From the NCBI GenBank assembly GCA_029101305.1, contig JAQXQS010000194.1, forward strand, positions 16,279 to 80,278: a stretch of 64,000 nt of DNA, read 5' to 3'. Source of the stretch: Clostridia bacterium. Lineage in GTDB: Bacteria; Bacillota; Clostridia; Lachnospirales; Lachnospiraceae. The notes below the pieces were generated by a model. It did no database searches. It saw only the letters and a list, made by a program, of their open reading frames with translations, and had not been told where the DNA came from. Positions within the stretch are counted from its first letter, which is position 1. Each line of letters begins with the position of its first letter. Made by a program: the position numbers and the translations under genes. Below, one piece after another: positions 24,311 through 33,911 of this stretch.

Positions 24311-26224
24311 TCAGGCATTTTTCTTCTTTAATATTCCAAGCAGCACTGCCGAAACCACAGTTCCAACGACCAAGGCGATCACATACTGTACTGCATTTCC
24401 CATTACCGGTACCACAAAGATTCCACCATGTGGTGCCATTAAAGTACATCCAAATGCCATGGACATCGCTCCTGCAAGTCCAGATCCTATGATACAGGCC
24501 GGAAGCACGTGAAGCGGATCTGCTGCTGCAAAAGGAATCGCTCCCTCTGTAATAAAAGCAAGTCCCATAATAAAGTTCGTAGGGCCGGATTCCCTTTCCT
24601 CTTTCGTAAATCTGTCTTTAAAAAGGAGGGTAGCAAGTGCGATGGCGCATGGCGGAACCATACCGCCAACCATGACAGCTGCCATAATATCATAATTGCC
24701 AGCTGCGATTGCAGCAGTTCCAAACACATAAGCAGCCTTATTAAAAGGACCACCCATATCGATTGCCATCATACCGCCAAGGATCAGGCCAAGAACGATC
24801 TTGCTGGAGCTTCCCATAGAGGTAAGTCCATTGTTCAGGGCTGTATTGATACCGCCCATGACAGGCTCAACGACAAACATCATTAAAATTCCCATTACCA
24901 GAATACCCACAACCGGATAAATCAGAACCGGGGCAATCTTCTCCAGGGCTTCTGGAAGCTTCTCACATATCTTGCGAAGTCCCAGAATAATATAACCGGC
25001 AGCAAAACCTGCTACCAGGGCTCCAAGGAAGCCTGACGTTCCGCTATGCGCCATCATTCCACCTACAAAGCCAAGTGCAAGCGCCGGTCTGTCACCGATT
25101 GCCATTGCAATAAACCCTGCAAGAACCGGAAGCATAAAGCCAAATGCTGTATCACCAATCTGCTTGAACATTGCAGCGGCTGGCGTGATCGTACCGAAGT
25201 TGGCCCGCTGGGCTACATCAAGGGCATTCATATCTACCATAAGACCATCGATCAGAAATGCAATGGCAATCAGAATACCACCGCCAACAACGAATGGAAG
25301 CATATGGGAAACACCATTCATCAGCTGTGTATAAATCTTATGGCCTACACCGCCCCCGGACTTACTCTGGCTCTTAGCTGCTGCAGACGCATTTCCACTA
25401 TGATATACCGGTGCATTACCAGACATAGCCAGCTCGATCAATTCATCCGCTTTATTGATTCCGTCTGATACCTGACGCTGGATTACCTTCTTGCCATCAA
25501 AACGATCCATGGGAACCTGTGCATCTGCTGCAACGATAATACAATCTGCATCCTGAATCTCCTGGTCCGTAAGCACATTCTTGGCACCGCCAGAGCCTCG
25601 CGTCTCAATCTTCACAAAACAGTTCTTCGCCTTAGCTGCCTTCTCAATCCCCTCTGCAGCCATATAAGTATGCGCAATTCCCGTAGGACAGGAAGTGACT
25701 GCCAGAATCTTAAACTGGTCGTCCTTAGCTTCGCCCATATCTGCCAGACGCTCATCTACACTCTTCTTCTCCTCGTCCGCCTGGTCAATGATCGACAGGA
25801 ATTCTTCTGGTGTCTTCGCATTGCGGAGACTTCTGGTAAATTCTTCATCCATCAGCATCATGGAAAGCTTACTCAGTACATCCAGATGTACATTATCCTC
25901 TGTATTGGGCGCCGCGATCAGGAATAAAAGAGTAACCGGCTCTCCATCCAGGGAATCAAAATCAACTCCTCCAGGAATTATCATAGCTGCCAGTCCAGGC
26001 TTCTTAACTGCATCACATTTCCCATGAGGAATTGCAATTCCCTCGCCAATTCCGGTCGTGCTCTCTTCCTCTCTTGCATAAACCTGCTTACGGTATGCTT
26101 CCTGGTCATCAATCTTACCACTCTTTGCCATAAGAGCAACTGCTGCGTCCAGAGTCTGGGATTTATCAGTGGGTGCAGCATTCAATGAAATACTTCTTAC
26201 ATCCAGTAAATCTGTGATCCTCAT
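24311..26224 (-). CDS. fruA: PTS fructose transporter subunit IIABC
   Basis: About 637 residues in the order EIIA-EIIB-EIIC. The EIIA phospho-His lies in GIAIPHGKCD (about residue 67), the EIIB phospho-Cys in AVTSCPTGIAHTYMAAE (about residue 179), and the EIIC membrane domain starts near residue 295 (GVGHKIYTQLMNGVSHMLPFVVGGG). It takes up fructose as fructose 1-phosphate. The frame also has an ATG at 26233 one base after AGGAGG; the ATG at 26224 has ten-base spacing and is preferred. It lies between fruK and ptsH, and 150 AT-rich bases separate it from ptsH with no clear signal in them. Confidence 0.95.
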   Translation of the reverse strand: MRITDLLDVRSISLNAAPTDKSQTLDAAVALMAKSGKIDDQEAYRKQVYAREEESTTGIGEGIAIPHGKCDAVKKPGLAAMIIPGGVDFDSLDGEPVTLLFLIAAPNTEDNVHLDVLSKLSMMLMDEEFTRSLRNAKTPEEFLSIIDQADEEKKSVDERLADMGEAKDDQFKILAVTSCPTGIAHTYMAAEGIEKAAKAKNCFVKIETRGSGGAKNVLTDQEIQDADCIIVAADAQVPMDRFDGKKVIQRQVSDGINKADELIELAMSGNAPVYHSGNASAAAKSQSKSGGGVGHKIYTQLMNGVSHMLPFVVGGGILIAIAFLIDGLMVDMNALDVAQRANFGTITPAAAMFKQIGDTAFGFMLPVLAGFIAMAIGDRPALALGFVGGMMAHSGTSGFLGALVAGFAAGYIILGLRKICEKLPEALEKIAPVLIYPVVGILVMGILMMFVVEPVMGGINTALNNGLTSMGSSSKIVLGLILGGMMAIDMGGPFNKAAYVFGTAAIAAGNYDIMAAVMVGGMVPPCAIALATLLFKDRFTKEERESGPTNFIMGLAFITEGAIPFAAADPLHVLPACIIGSGLAGAMSMAFGCTLMAPHGGIFVVPVMGNAVQYVIALVVGTVVSAVLLGILKKKNA

Positions 26225-26244
26225 TTCTTCCATTCCTCCTGGTC

Positions 26245-27153
26245 TTATCCTATGATCTGCTGATAAACAGCCTGAATCTCCTCACGGGTAGCCAGATTCT
26301 CCGAAAATGCACTGGCGCTTCCTGCTGCAATTCCCATATGGAATGCATACTCATAATCCTGCTTCTCCATATAACCTGCCATAAATCCGGCTACCATGGA
26401 ATCTCCGGCTCCAACACCATTGATCAGCTTCCCTCTCGGAGCTGGCTCCTCATATACCTTACCATTCTCTGCAATCAGTACTGCACCTTCTCCAGCCATG
26501 GAAATCAGTACATTAACAGCGCCTAATTCCTGCAGCTTCTTACCGTATGGGATAACAGACTGACGTGTCTCAAGCTTCACACCGAAAATCTCGCCCAGCT
26601 CATGGTTATTCGGCTTAATGAGAAATGGATGATAGGGAAGAACCTTCATCAGAAGATCCCGTGTCGCATCTACTGCAATCCTCACTCCTCTGCCGTCCAG
26701 CATCGCCATAATCTTCTGATAGGCATCATCCGGCATAGAAGATGGAATACTTCCGGAAAGAAACAGTACATCTCCCTCTCCCAATTCTCCCAGCTGTTTC
26801 ATCAGAAGCTCTACCTTATCCTTGCCAATCCTTGGTCCCTGTCCATTGATCTCAGTACCGTCTATACTCTTCAGCTTCAGATTGATTCTGGAAAAGCCTT
26901 CGCCCACCTGGATAAAACCATTCTTCACACCCATCTCTTCTAAGCGTCTGGTGATCTCCTCTCCTGTAAATCCTGCGGTAAATCCAAGGGCTGTGCTCTC
27001 AATTCCAAGATTCCTCAGAACTGTGGAGACATTAATTCCCTTGCCGCCTGGCAAGAGCATCTCCGAACTGGTGCGATTGGTAAGACCAAGCTGGAAGTCC
27101 TCTACCGACACAATATAATCCAAAGAGGGATTAAAAGTTACCGTGTAAATCAT
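26245..27153 (-). CDS. fruK: 1-phosphofructokinase
   Basis: A 302-residue PfkB-family kinase: N-terminal TVTFNPSLDYIVSV, glycine motif LLPGGKGINVSTVLRNLG, and the C-terminal catalytic NGVGAGDSMVAGF containing the base Asp. It phosphorylates fructose 1-phosphate to fructose 1,6-bisphosphate. It is the first gene of the fru operon, with AGGAGG before the ATG and the promoter at 27199-27227. Confidence 0.94.
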   Translation of the reverse strand: MIYTVTFNPSLDYIVSVEDFQLGLTNRTSSEMLLPGGKGINVSTVLRNLGIESTALGFTAGFTGEEITRRLEEMGVKNGFIQVGEGFSRINLKLKSIDGTEINGQGPRIGKDKVELLMKQLGELGEGDVLFLSGSIPSSMPDDAYQKIMAMLDGRGVRIAVDATRDLLMKVLPYHPFLIKPNNHELGEIFGVKLETRQSVIPYGKKLQELGAVNVLISMAGEGAVLIAENGKVYEEPAPRGKLINGVGAGDSMVAGFMAGYMEKQDYEYAFHMGIAAGSASAFSENLATREEIQAVYQQIIG

Positions 27154-27198
27154 TTCTGCCTCCTGCTTATTTTTGCTTGTTTTTGATTTGTTGTGCTT

Positions 27199-27227
27199 AT
27201 TATACTTTCATATATAGTCAAAGTCAA
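27199..27227 (-). promoter_or_regulatory. Predicted promoter of the fructose operon
   Basis: TTGACT (27222-27227), a 17-base spacer and TATAAT (27199-27204) on the minus strand. The surroundings contain several ATTGA/TCAAT units and an AATCTT...AAGATT inverted repeat (27229-27246), possible DeoR-type operator elements. Confidence 0.75.
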
Positions 27228-27270
27228 TCAATCTTTTTCACAAGATTGACGTTTGATTTTATTAAGATTG

Positions 27271-27280
27271 CACAATTGTG
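27271..27280. promoter_or_regulatory. Palindrome upstream of the fructose promoter
   Basis: CACAATTGTG is a perfect 10-bp palindrome about 45 bp upstream of the -35, within the longer imperfect AATCACAATTGTGCAATC. It may be a regulator site; no protein can be assigned. Between here and 27485 I see nothing else. Confidence 0.35.
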
Positions 27281-27489
27281 ATTTATTTTGACCGAGTTTG
27301 CATTTTCGTTTTCGCTCAGGTTCATAAGCACTCCATGTATGAATATTCACTGCTTTCTTTAGTAATACCCACCTGAATCCTTTCTTACTCTTGTAAAATT
27401 ATTTTTATTTCGCTTTACAATAATGTGTATCTTTGTATCTTGCTATTTCTCAACCAAAAAGAATCCTGCTGACGGAATTTCCTATTGCA

Positions 27490-27536
27490 TAAAAAATGCA
27501 GTTCCAGACTTTTCAGCCCGAAATCTGCATTTTTTA
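27490..27536. terminator. Terminator downstream of the large ABC protein gene
   Basis: AAAAAATGCAG (27491-27501) and CTGCATTTTTT (27525-27535) pair, giving T-runs on either strand. It lies about 45 bases after the stop of the gene at 27580-31323. Confidence 0.8.
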
Positions 27537-27579
27537 TTCATATTCAAATCCGTCACCCAGAAGCGTGTGCAAAAAAATC

Positions 27580-30500
27580 TTAATCCGTCCGGAGTGCGGT
27601 TACCGGATCACTTTTAGCTGCCTTTCTTGATGGAATCAAACCACCAAGCAGCGTCAGCACAACACTCAGTCCGATCAGGATCACCGCCGCCACTGGTGGA
27701 AGCGCTGCTTTTACGTTCACACCGTTAGCCACTGATCGGATAATACGGTTGGCAGGAATCAGGAGCAACAACGTGATTCCGATTCCCATAGCCCCTGCAC
27801 AAAAACCAATAATAAAGGTTTCCGCATTAAATACCTGCGACACATTATGCCTGGAAGCACCAATGGCACGTAAGATACCGATTTCTTTTTTCCTCTCAAG
27901 AACACTGATATAAGTAATAACACCGATCATAATAGAAGAAACCACAAGGGAAATTGCCACAAATGCCACCAGCACATAACTGATAATATTTACAATATCC
28001 GTTACCGAAGACATTAAAGTTCCCACAAGGTCTGTGTAGGTGATCACTTTTTCATCCTCCCCAGCGGCCTCCATGTCTGCATTGTACTGATCCAGGATAT
28101 TGACGATCTCTGACTTGCATTCAAAGTCCTTCGGATAAATATTAATGCCGCCAGGAACCATCAGATCAGCATAACCAAGCTTTTTCAGATTGCCGTCATA
28201 GGAAGCGCTGTCGGATGACAACAGAGACATCATAAGCTCAGAAAGATCATCCTCATTCATATTCATCTGAATCGCCTTGGCAAATGCCTCCGGATCGATC
28301 TGGAATGCATCCTCCATACCACTCATGCCGCTTCCAAGTCCACTCATTGCCTGTCCCATGGCAGATGTGATACTGGAAGTTACACTGGTCATCACGGACT
28401 GCAGTGCATCCTGCATACCGGAACTGATATTTCCCATCATCTGCTCCATTGCAGTCTGGATTCCCTTTGTCAGCTGCTTTTCCACCTGTCCCATCACATC
28501 TGTAAATTTAGACTCAATGCCCTTGGTGATCGCATCGGAAAAAGAGGTCATCATAGTTTTCATATATGTTTCCATTGCCTGGGAAAACTGCTTCTGCACC
28601 TCACTGGTATCCACCATTGCCGTAAGTCCATTCAGCAGACGGCTTCTGGCATCGTCTGTCTGCATATATTCCATAAAATATGTGACCAGGTTTGCCGGAT
28701 CCGGAAGTTCATTTTTCTTCGCATATTCCGGATAAGCTGCCACAACATCCTGTAAAAGCAGATCCTGGATCTGTTTCGTGGTGATATTTACTGTCACACT
28801 GGTTTTGATCAGATTTTCTGCTTCCTGCTTTATCTGCTGCTGGATCTCTGCCTGGCTAAGAAACGCCAGAAGGCTGGCTGCATCTGTCTGCTGGATTCCA
28901 TTTGCCTTTACATACTCCTGATACTGGTTCATCAGGCCCACAGCTATCGCGATCACCTTCTCTGATGAAACATCCACCGTTACATTCTTTTTTACAAGCT
29001 CCTGCAAATCCTTGCTCAGACGATCGTTCATTTCCTTAGAAGTAAGGTACTGCTTCAGGGCAGCCTGCATTTTGTTCTGGTCTGCCTCCGGCTTTCCTTT
29101 GATGCTCTCCTGATAACCAGCCATAACATCCTTCAACAATGCATTTATCTGTTCTTCTGTAAAATTAAATTTTACTGCTTTCAGTGCCTCGCTCATATCC
29201 GGCATCTGGTCTGCCGGCAGGCTTTTCATAATTTCTTCCGGATCGATCATATCCGAAAAATCCAGGTTCAGATCATCCATCTTAATCAGTCCGGAAAAAT
29301 CTGGCATACTGCTTTCATCCAGTCCCAGATTTCCTGACAGACCTGACATATCAGGCATATCTACATTCAGGTCAGACAACCCGGACATACTGGAAAGATC
29401 CATATTGAATCCACTGGTATCGATTTTGAAAGCTTCCTGCAGCGCATCCGCATTAATAGAAAACAGGGATTCCATATCGAACTTACTGTTTTCATCCTCT
29501 TCTTTTCCAAATTCTTCCCCTGTGAAAACATTGATCTTTTCATCCGCCAGCTGCTGTTTTACAATTTCACTGGAAGCAGCCTTTTCGATCACATGATTTG
29601 TAAGAGCATGGGTATAACAGATTCCTGCTGTCAGCATGGATGCAGTTGCGCCCTCTACCGGCTTCACGATTCCCACAATCGTGAGATCTTCCCCGTTTTT
29701 CACCAGTTTTTTCATATAAGAGGTATTGTCCGATTTATCTTTCCAGACTTTATATTCCTCATCATATTCATAATAATCAGTGCTGCTCACAAGCTTGAAC
29801 TTCGTTCCCAAGATCTGGTCATAGGTATAGGGGCCTGTATTTTCCGGGGTTTCCACCGACTCTTCTGCCATAAATTTCTGCACCATATCATCCAGCTCCC
29901 TGCTGTCCCGCAACCCCAGTGTATATTGCAGAAAATCACTGATATCTCCCTGTGAAGTGAGCACCAGCACACATTCATTATATTTCTCAGGCCATCTTCC
30001 CGCTTTCACATCATACTGATCCTGGTACAGCTCTGCATCTTCTGGCATTTCATAAAATACATCCGTACTCATGGTAGAAGACATGATGCTGTTTGAAGAG
30101 CCAGAGCCAAGACCCATAGCGGAAAAAGATTTATCCGGATTTACCTGACGGAAACCATCCTTCTCTTCCCGGAAAATCTGAGGAGAAACAGAATAAGTGT
30201 ACTCAACCGAATTGGCATATTGGGAAATCCCACTGTCCTCACTGTCCAGATAGTTTTTTAAAGATTCCAGGTCATTGGAATTCATTTTGGAAAACATATT
30301 GGTGACCATCTGGGCCACCCCGACTTCTCCATCTTTTTTCTCACTCTGGGCAGTCGCTGCCCCCATCATCATGGATGTAAGATCCACTCCTGTACTCTGG
30401 ATCTGCAACGGATATTCTGAAAGAGTCTCTTCCTCCATATCCGTAATATATTTATCCACGCCATTTGATATGGAAAGAATCAGTGCGATACCGATAATTC

Positions 30501-31323
30501 CTATGGAACCAGCGAAGGATGTAAGCAGGGTCCTTGCCTTCTTCGTCTTTAAATTCTCAAAGCTGAGGGAAAGTGCCGTAAAAAAGGACATGGAAGACTT
30601 TCCCATATTTTTGTGGACTGGTGGTGCCATTTTTTCACTGTCAATCACAAACGGATCTGTATCTGACAGGATCCTTCCATCCTTTACCGTAACGATCCTG
30701 GTCGCATAAAGCTTCGCAAGCTCCGGATTATGGGTAACCATAACCACCAGGCGCTCTTTGGCAACCTCCTGTAACAGGTCCATAACCTGGACACTGGTAT
30801 CTGAATCCAATGCTCCTGTCGGTTCATCGGCAAGAAGTATTTCCGGATCATTTACAAGAGCCCTGGCAATGGCTACTCGCTGCATCTGTCCGCCTGACAT
30901 CTGACTTGGTCTTTTATGAAGCTGGGCACCAAGTCCCACCTTTTCCAGAGCCTCTTTTGCCCGCCGTCTCCGTTCCCCTTTGGAAACACCGGAAATGGTA
31001 AGGGCAAGCTCTACATTTGCCAGAACCGTCTGATGGGGAATCAGATTATAGCTCTGGAACACAAATCCGATGGTATGGTTACGGTAGGAATCCCAGTCCC
31101 TGTCCTTATATTTCTTTGTAGAAATCCCATTGATGATCAGGTCACCACTGTCATACCGGTCCAGGCCACCGATGATATTCAGAAGAGTGGTCTTTCCCGA
31201 ACCACTGGGGCCAAGAATCGCCACAAATTCATTGTCACGAAGGCTGAGGCTGACCCCGTCAAGTGCCCGCTGCACCAGATTCCCAGTTCTGTATTCTTTG
31301 TGTATGTCTTTGATCTGAAGCAC
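27580..31323 (-). CDS. MacB-like ABC protein, ATPase fused to FtsX-type permease with giant extracellular insert
   Basis: 1247 residues. Residues 1-225 are a LolD/MacB-type ATPase (Walker A LGPSGSGKTT, signature MSGGQMQRVAIARAL, Walker B ILLADEPTGALD). A first membrane helix lies near 265-290 (TLLTSFAGSIGIIGIALIL). About 800 extracellular residues follow, rich in Met, Asp and Gln, including a DMSGL/DFSGL-type run (about 650-700) and long helical stretches. Three membrane helices end the protein, with the FtsX motif LERKKEIGILRAIGASR. Such machines transmit force rather than transport; targets include peptides, lipids or cell-wall hydrolases. The start is GTG at 31323 with AAAGGAAG upstream. 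The insert is far larger than in typical MacB proteins (about 650 residues in total). Confidence 0.88.
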   Translation of the reverse strand: MLQIKDIHKEYRTGNLVQRALDGVSLSLRDNEFVAILGPSGSGKTTLLNIIGGLDRYDSGDLIINGISTKKYKDRDWDSYRNHTIGFVFQSYNLIPHQTVLANVELALTISGVSKGERRRRAKEALEKVGLGAQLHKRPSQMSGGQMQRVAIARALVNDPEILLADEPTGALDSDTSVQVMDLLQEVAKERLVVMVTHNPELAKLYATRIVTVKDGRILSDTDPFVIDSEKMAPPVHKNMGKSSMSFFTALSLSFENLKTKKARTLLTSFAGSIGIIGIALILSISNGVDKYITDMEEETLSEYPLQIQSTGVDLTSMMMGAATAQSEKKDGEVGVAQMVTNMFSKMNSNDLESLKNYLDSEDSGISQYANSVEYTYSVSPQIFREEKDGFRQVNPDKSFSAMGLGSGSSNSIMSSTMSTDVFYEMPEDAELYQDQYDVKAGRWPEKYNECVLVLTSQGDISDFLQYTLGLRDSRELDDMVQKFMAEESVETPENTGPYTYDQILGTKFKLVSSTDYYEYDEEYKVWKDKSDNTSYMKKLVKNGEDLTIVGIVKPVEGATASMLTAGICYTHALTNHVIEKAASSEIVKQQLADEKINVFTGEEFGKEEDENSKFDMESLFSINADALQEAFKIDTSGFNMDLSSMSGLSDLNVDMPDMSGLSGNLGLDESSMPDFSGLIKMDDLNLDFSDMIDPEEIMKSLPADQMPDMSEALKAVKFNFTEEQINALLKDVMAGYQESIKGKPEADQNKMQAALKQYLTSKEMNDRLSKDLQELVKKNVTVDVSSEKVIAIAVGLMNQYQEYVKANGIQQTDAASLLAFLSQAEIQQQIKQEAENLIKTSVTVNITTKQIQDLLLQDVVAAYPEYAKKNELPDPANLVTYFMEYMQTDDARSRLLNGLTAMVDTSEVQKQFSQAMETYMKTMMTSFSDAITKGIESKFTDVMGQVEKQLTKGIQTAMEQMMGNISSGMQDALQSVMTSVTSSITSAMGQAMSGLGSGMSGMEDAFQIDPEAFAKAIQMNMNEDDLSELMMSLLSSDSASYDGNLKKLGYADLMVPGGINIYPKDFECKSEIVNILDQYNADMEAAGEDEKVITYTDLVGTLMSSVTDIVNIISYVLVAFVAISLVVSSIMIGVITYISVLERKKEIGILRAIGASRHNVSQVFNAETFIIGFCAGAMGIGITLLLLIPANRIIRSVANGVNVKAALPPVAAVILIGLSVVLTLLGGLIPSRKAAKSDPVTALRTD

Positions 31324-31448
31324 AGATTACTTCCTTTCTATTAACATGATGTCAACTAATCCCACTGTAACATATCTATTTGTCACAGAATGTACCCCAT
31401 TATAACCTTAAAATGTGAACATATTGTGACTTAAAATGAACCATTCTC

Positions 31449-31477
31449 TTGAAATTCAACCATTCCTATCGTATAAT
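31449..31477 (+). promoter_or_regulatory. Predicted promoter of the FMN reductase gene
   Basis: TTGAAA (31449-31454), a 17-base spacer and TATAAT (31472-31477). It is divergent from the ABC protein gene. Confidence 0.7.
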
Positions 31478-31577
31478 AAGGAAATACATTACCACTTTAG
31501 AGAGATGATGTGCACAGACTGCATTGGAATTTCACACATACAGTCTGATATCATGAACTTCAGAAAGGATGAAAAAA

Positions 31578-32144
31578 ATGAAGGTTTTACTTTTAAACGG
31601 CAGTCCGCGTAAAGAAGGCTGCACCTTCACTGCACTTAGTGAAGTCGCAAAAACACTGAACAACAATGGAATTGACACTGAGATTTTCCAGGCCGGAAAT
31701 CCAGATACAGATAATGTAAAAGCCGCCGCGGCGAAATTAAAGGAGGCGGACGCTCTGGTGGTAGGTTCCCCGGTATACTGGGCTTCCCCATCCGGACAGA
31801 TCATCGAATTTATGGATAAGCTATGCTCCATGGCTGGAAAAGACATGCTTCACAAACCGGCAGCAGCGGTTGCCTCCGCAAGAAGAGCCGGAACTACCGC
31901 CACTCTTGATGTACTCCAGAAATATTTCAGCTACCACGAAATGCCACTGGTATCTGCCAACTACTGGAACATGGTACATGGCAATACCCCTGCCGAAGTA
32001 GCCAAGGATGAAGAGGGTCTTCAGATCATGCGTACCCTTGGAAACAATATGGCATGGCTTCTGAAATGCCTGGAAGCAGGAAAAGCAGCCGGAATTGCCA
32101 CTCCACAGGCCGAAGATAAAATCAAGACTAATTTTATCCGTTAA
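31578..32144 (+). CDS. NAD(P)H-dependent FMN reductase / flavodoxin-like oxidoreductase
   Basis: A 188-residue flavodoxin-fold protein. LLNGSPRKEGCTFTALSEVAKTL is the FMN-phosphate binding loop, and SPVYWASPSGQIIEFMDKL is typical of the iron-sulfur flavoprotein/FMN_red group. It likely reduces quinones, nitro compounds or iron chelates. An upstream ATG at 31569 abuts the AAAGG; the ATG at 31578 has eight-base spacing and is preferred. It is a monocistronic gene followed by the family B element. Confidence 0.85.
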   Translation: MKVLLLNGSPRKEGCTFTALSEVAKTLNNNGIDTEIFQAGNPDTDNVKAAAAKLKEADALVVGSPVYWASPSGQIIEFMDKLCSMAGKDMLHKPAAAVASARRAGTTATLDVLQKYFSYHEMPLVSANYWNMVHGNTPAEVAKDEEGLQIMRTLGNNMAWLLKCLEAGKAAGIATPQAEDKIKTNFIR

Positions 32145-32172
32145 TAGTGCATATCCTGATTTTCAATTTTCA

Positions 32173-32317
32173 GTAACTGTTCAGAGCCAACCTCCAAAAT
32201 GCGACCCATTTCGTCGGTGTGGCGTATCCGCCAAATGGATTTATGTGCAAAAGTGTTCATTCATGCAAGCATGATTCACACTTTTGCACAAAAATCCGCT
32301 TGGCTCTGAACAGTTAC
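32173..32317. mobile_element. Complete 145-bp MITE-like element (repeat family B)
   Basis: GTAACTGTTCAGAGCCAA (32173-32190) and its exact reverse complement TTGGCTCTGAACAGTTAC (32300-32317) form 18-bp perfect terminal inverted repeats. A nested perfect arm pair, TGTGCAAAAGTGT...ACACTTTTGCACA, fills the right half, so the whole can fold into a double hairpin. No coding capacity. Partial copies occur at 20407, 34664, 47376 and 58680. Confidence 0.8.
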
Positions 32318-32351
32318 AATTTTCACTATAAAACTTCCAGAGAGGTATTTT

Positions 32352-33749
32352 ATGCTGCAAATAATCGAAACTATTAATACAGCTGTAAATAATTTTATCT
32401 GGGGCGTTCCTGCCATGGTCTGTATTTTCGGAGTTGGTCTTTACCTGAGTATCCGCACCAATTTCCTTCAGATCCGCAAGTTCCCCTACGCGATCAAAAC
32501 TACCCTCGGACGTATCTTTCGCAAGCGTGATGCTTCCGACGGTGCTATCACTCCTTTCCAGGCTGTGTGTACAGCTCTGGCCGCCACAGTTGGTACCGGT
32601 AATATTGCCGGTGTAGCAGGCGCTATCGCCATTGGTGGCCCGGGTGCCATATTCTGGATGTGGGTTTCCGCACTGTTTGGCATGTGTACCAAATATGCCG
32701 AGGTTACCCTGGCTGTCCACTTCCGTGAGATTAACGCAAACGGTGAGCTGGTAGGCGGTCCTATGTATTACATTAAAAATGGCCTTGGGAAAAAATGGCA
32801 CTGGCTGGCTTATCTGTTCGCTGCTTTCGGTGTACTCACCGTATTCGGAACCGGTAATGCCACACAGGTAAATACTATTACCACCGCTATTAATTCTGCC
32901 TTAATGAATTATAATATCATTAACGAAAATGCAGTTCCTACCTCCAATCTGATCATCGGTATCGTGATCGCAGTTCTCATTGCCATGATCCTTCTTGGCG
33001 GAATCAAACGTATCGGTCAGGTTACAGAAAAGCTGGTTCCATTTATGGCTCTGCTTTACATCATCCTCGGATTCGGAGTGATCATTCTGAACATCCAGAA
33101 TGTGCCATCTGTGTTTGCTTCTATTTTCCATGGTGCTTTCCAGCCCTCCGCAGTGACCGGTGGAATTGTAGGAAGTATGTTCCTCAGTTTGAAAAAGGGT
33201 GTATCCCGTGGTATTTTCTCCAACGAAGCTGGTCTTGGTACCGGATCCATCGCGCATGCCTGCGCAGATACCAAGAAGCCTGTAAAACAGGGTATGTTCG
33301 GTATTTTTGAAGTATTTACAGACACCATCGTGATCTGTACTCTTACTGCACTTGTTATCCTTTGCAGTGGTGTTCCCATTGCTTACGGAGAGGCCGCAGG
33401 CGCAGAACTGACAATTTCAGGCTTCACTTCTACATACGGAAGCTGGGTATCTATTATCACAGCTGTTGCCATGTGCTGTTTCGCATTTTCCACAGCACTT
33501 GGATGGGGACTTTACGGCGCCCGCTGTATCGAATTCCTGTTTTCTGAAAAAGTGATCAAACCATTTATGGTTGCTTATTCCCTGGTTGCCATCCTTGGTG
33601 CAACTGCAAATCTTGGCCTGATGTGGAACATTGCAGAGACCTTTAATGGTCTTATGGCAATCCCGAACCTGATTGCCTTGTTCCTGCTTTCCGGCACAGT
33701 CGTGAAGCTGACTAAGGAATATTTCGCCGGAGAAGGCAGAAACAGCTAA
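32352..33749 (+). CDS. Alanine/glycine:cation symporter (AGCS family)
   Basis: A 465-residue transporter with about 10-11 hydrophobic segments. It shows AGCS signatures: TNFLQIRKFPYAI near the N-terminus, FQAVCTALAATVGTGNIAGVAGAIAIGGPGAIFWMWVSA (sodium and amino-acid binding region) and IFSNEAGLGTGSIAHA. It imports alanine or glycine with Na+ or H+. GAGAGG precedes the ATG. Single gene, terminated at 33824-33868. Confidence 0.94.
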   Translation: MLQIIETINTAVNNFIWGVPAMVCIFGVGLYLSIRTNFLQIRKFPYAIKTTLGRIFRKRDASDGAITPFQAVCTALAATVGTGNIAGVAGAIAIGGPGAIFWMWVSALFGMCTKYAEVTLAVHFREINANGELVGGPMYYIKNGLGKKWHWLAYLFAAFGVLTVFGTGNATQVNTITTAINSALMNYNIINENAVPTSNLIIGIVIAVLIAMILLGGIKRIGQVTEKLVPFMALLYIILGFGVIILNIQNVPSVFASIFHGAFQPSAVTGGIVGSMFLSLKKGVSRGIFSNEAGLGTGSIAHACADTKKPVKQGMFGIFEVFTDTIVICTLTALVILCSGVPIAYGEAAGAELTISGFTSTYGSWVSIITAVAMCCFAFSTALGWGLYGARCIEFLFSEKVIKPFMVAYSLVAILGATANLGLMWNIAETFNGLMAIPNLIALFLLSGTVVKLTKEYFAGEGRNS

Positions 33750-33823
33750 CAGCTCCACTCACATTTTTGTAAAACCGCTTGTTCCGGATTAAAATTGGTT
33801 TCAGTTCAAAATTGATTTCGGTT

Positions 33824-33868
33824 CAAAAAAAGAGGGCTATCCCAAAACAATGGGATGGTCCTCCTTTT
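33824..33868. terminator. Bidirectional terminator after the symporter and the secreted 218-aa protein
   Basis: GAGGGCTATCCCA pairs with TGGGATGGTCCTC around AAACAA, flanked by A- and T-runs. Just before it, an 18-bp imperfect tandem repeat (AAAATTGRTTTCRGTTC, 33790-33824) is present. Confidence 0.85.
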
Positions 33869-33911
33869 TTAATTCCAGATTCTTCACATTTATGCTCTTT
33901 ACCAGCTGCAA

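Noticed and set aside
33790-33827. Short tandem repeat AAAATTGRTTTCRGTTC as a regulatory array
   Set aside because: Two imperfect units in a terminator flank, with no promoter nearby.
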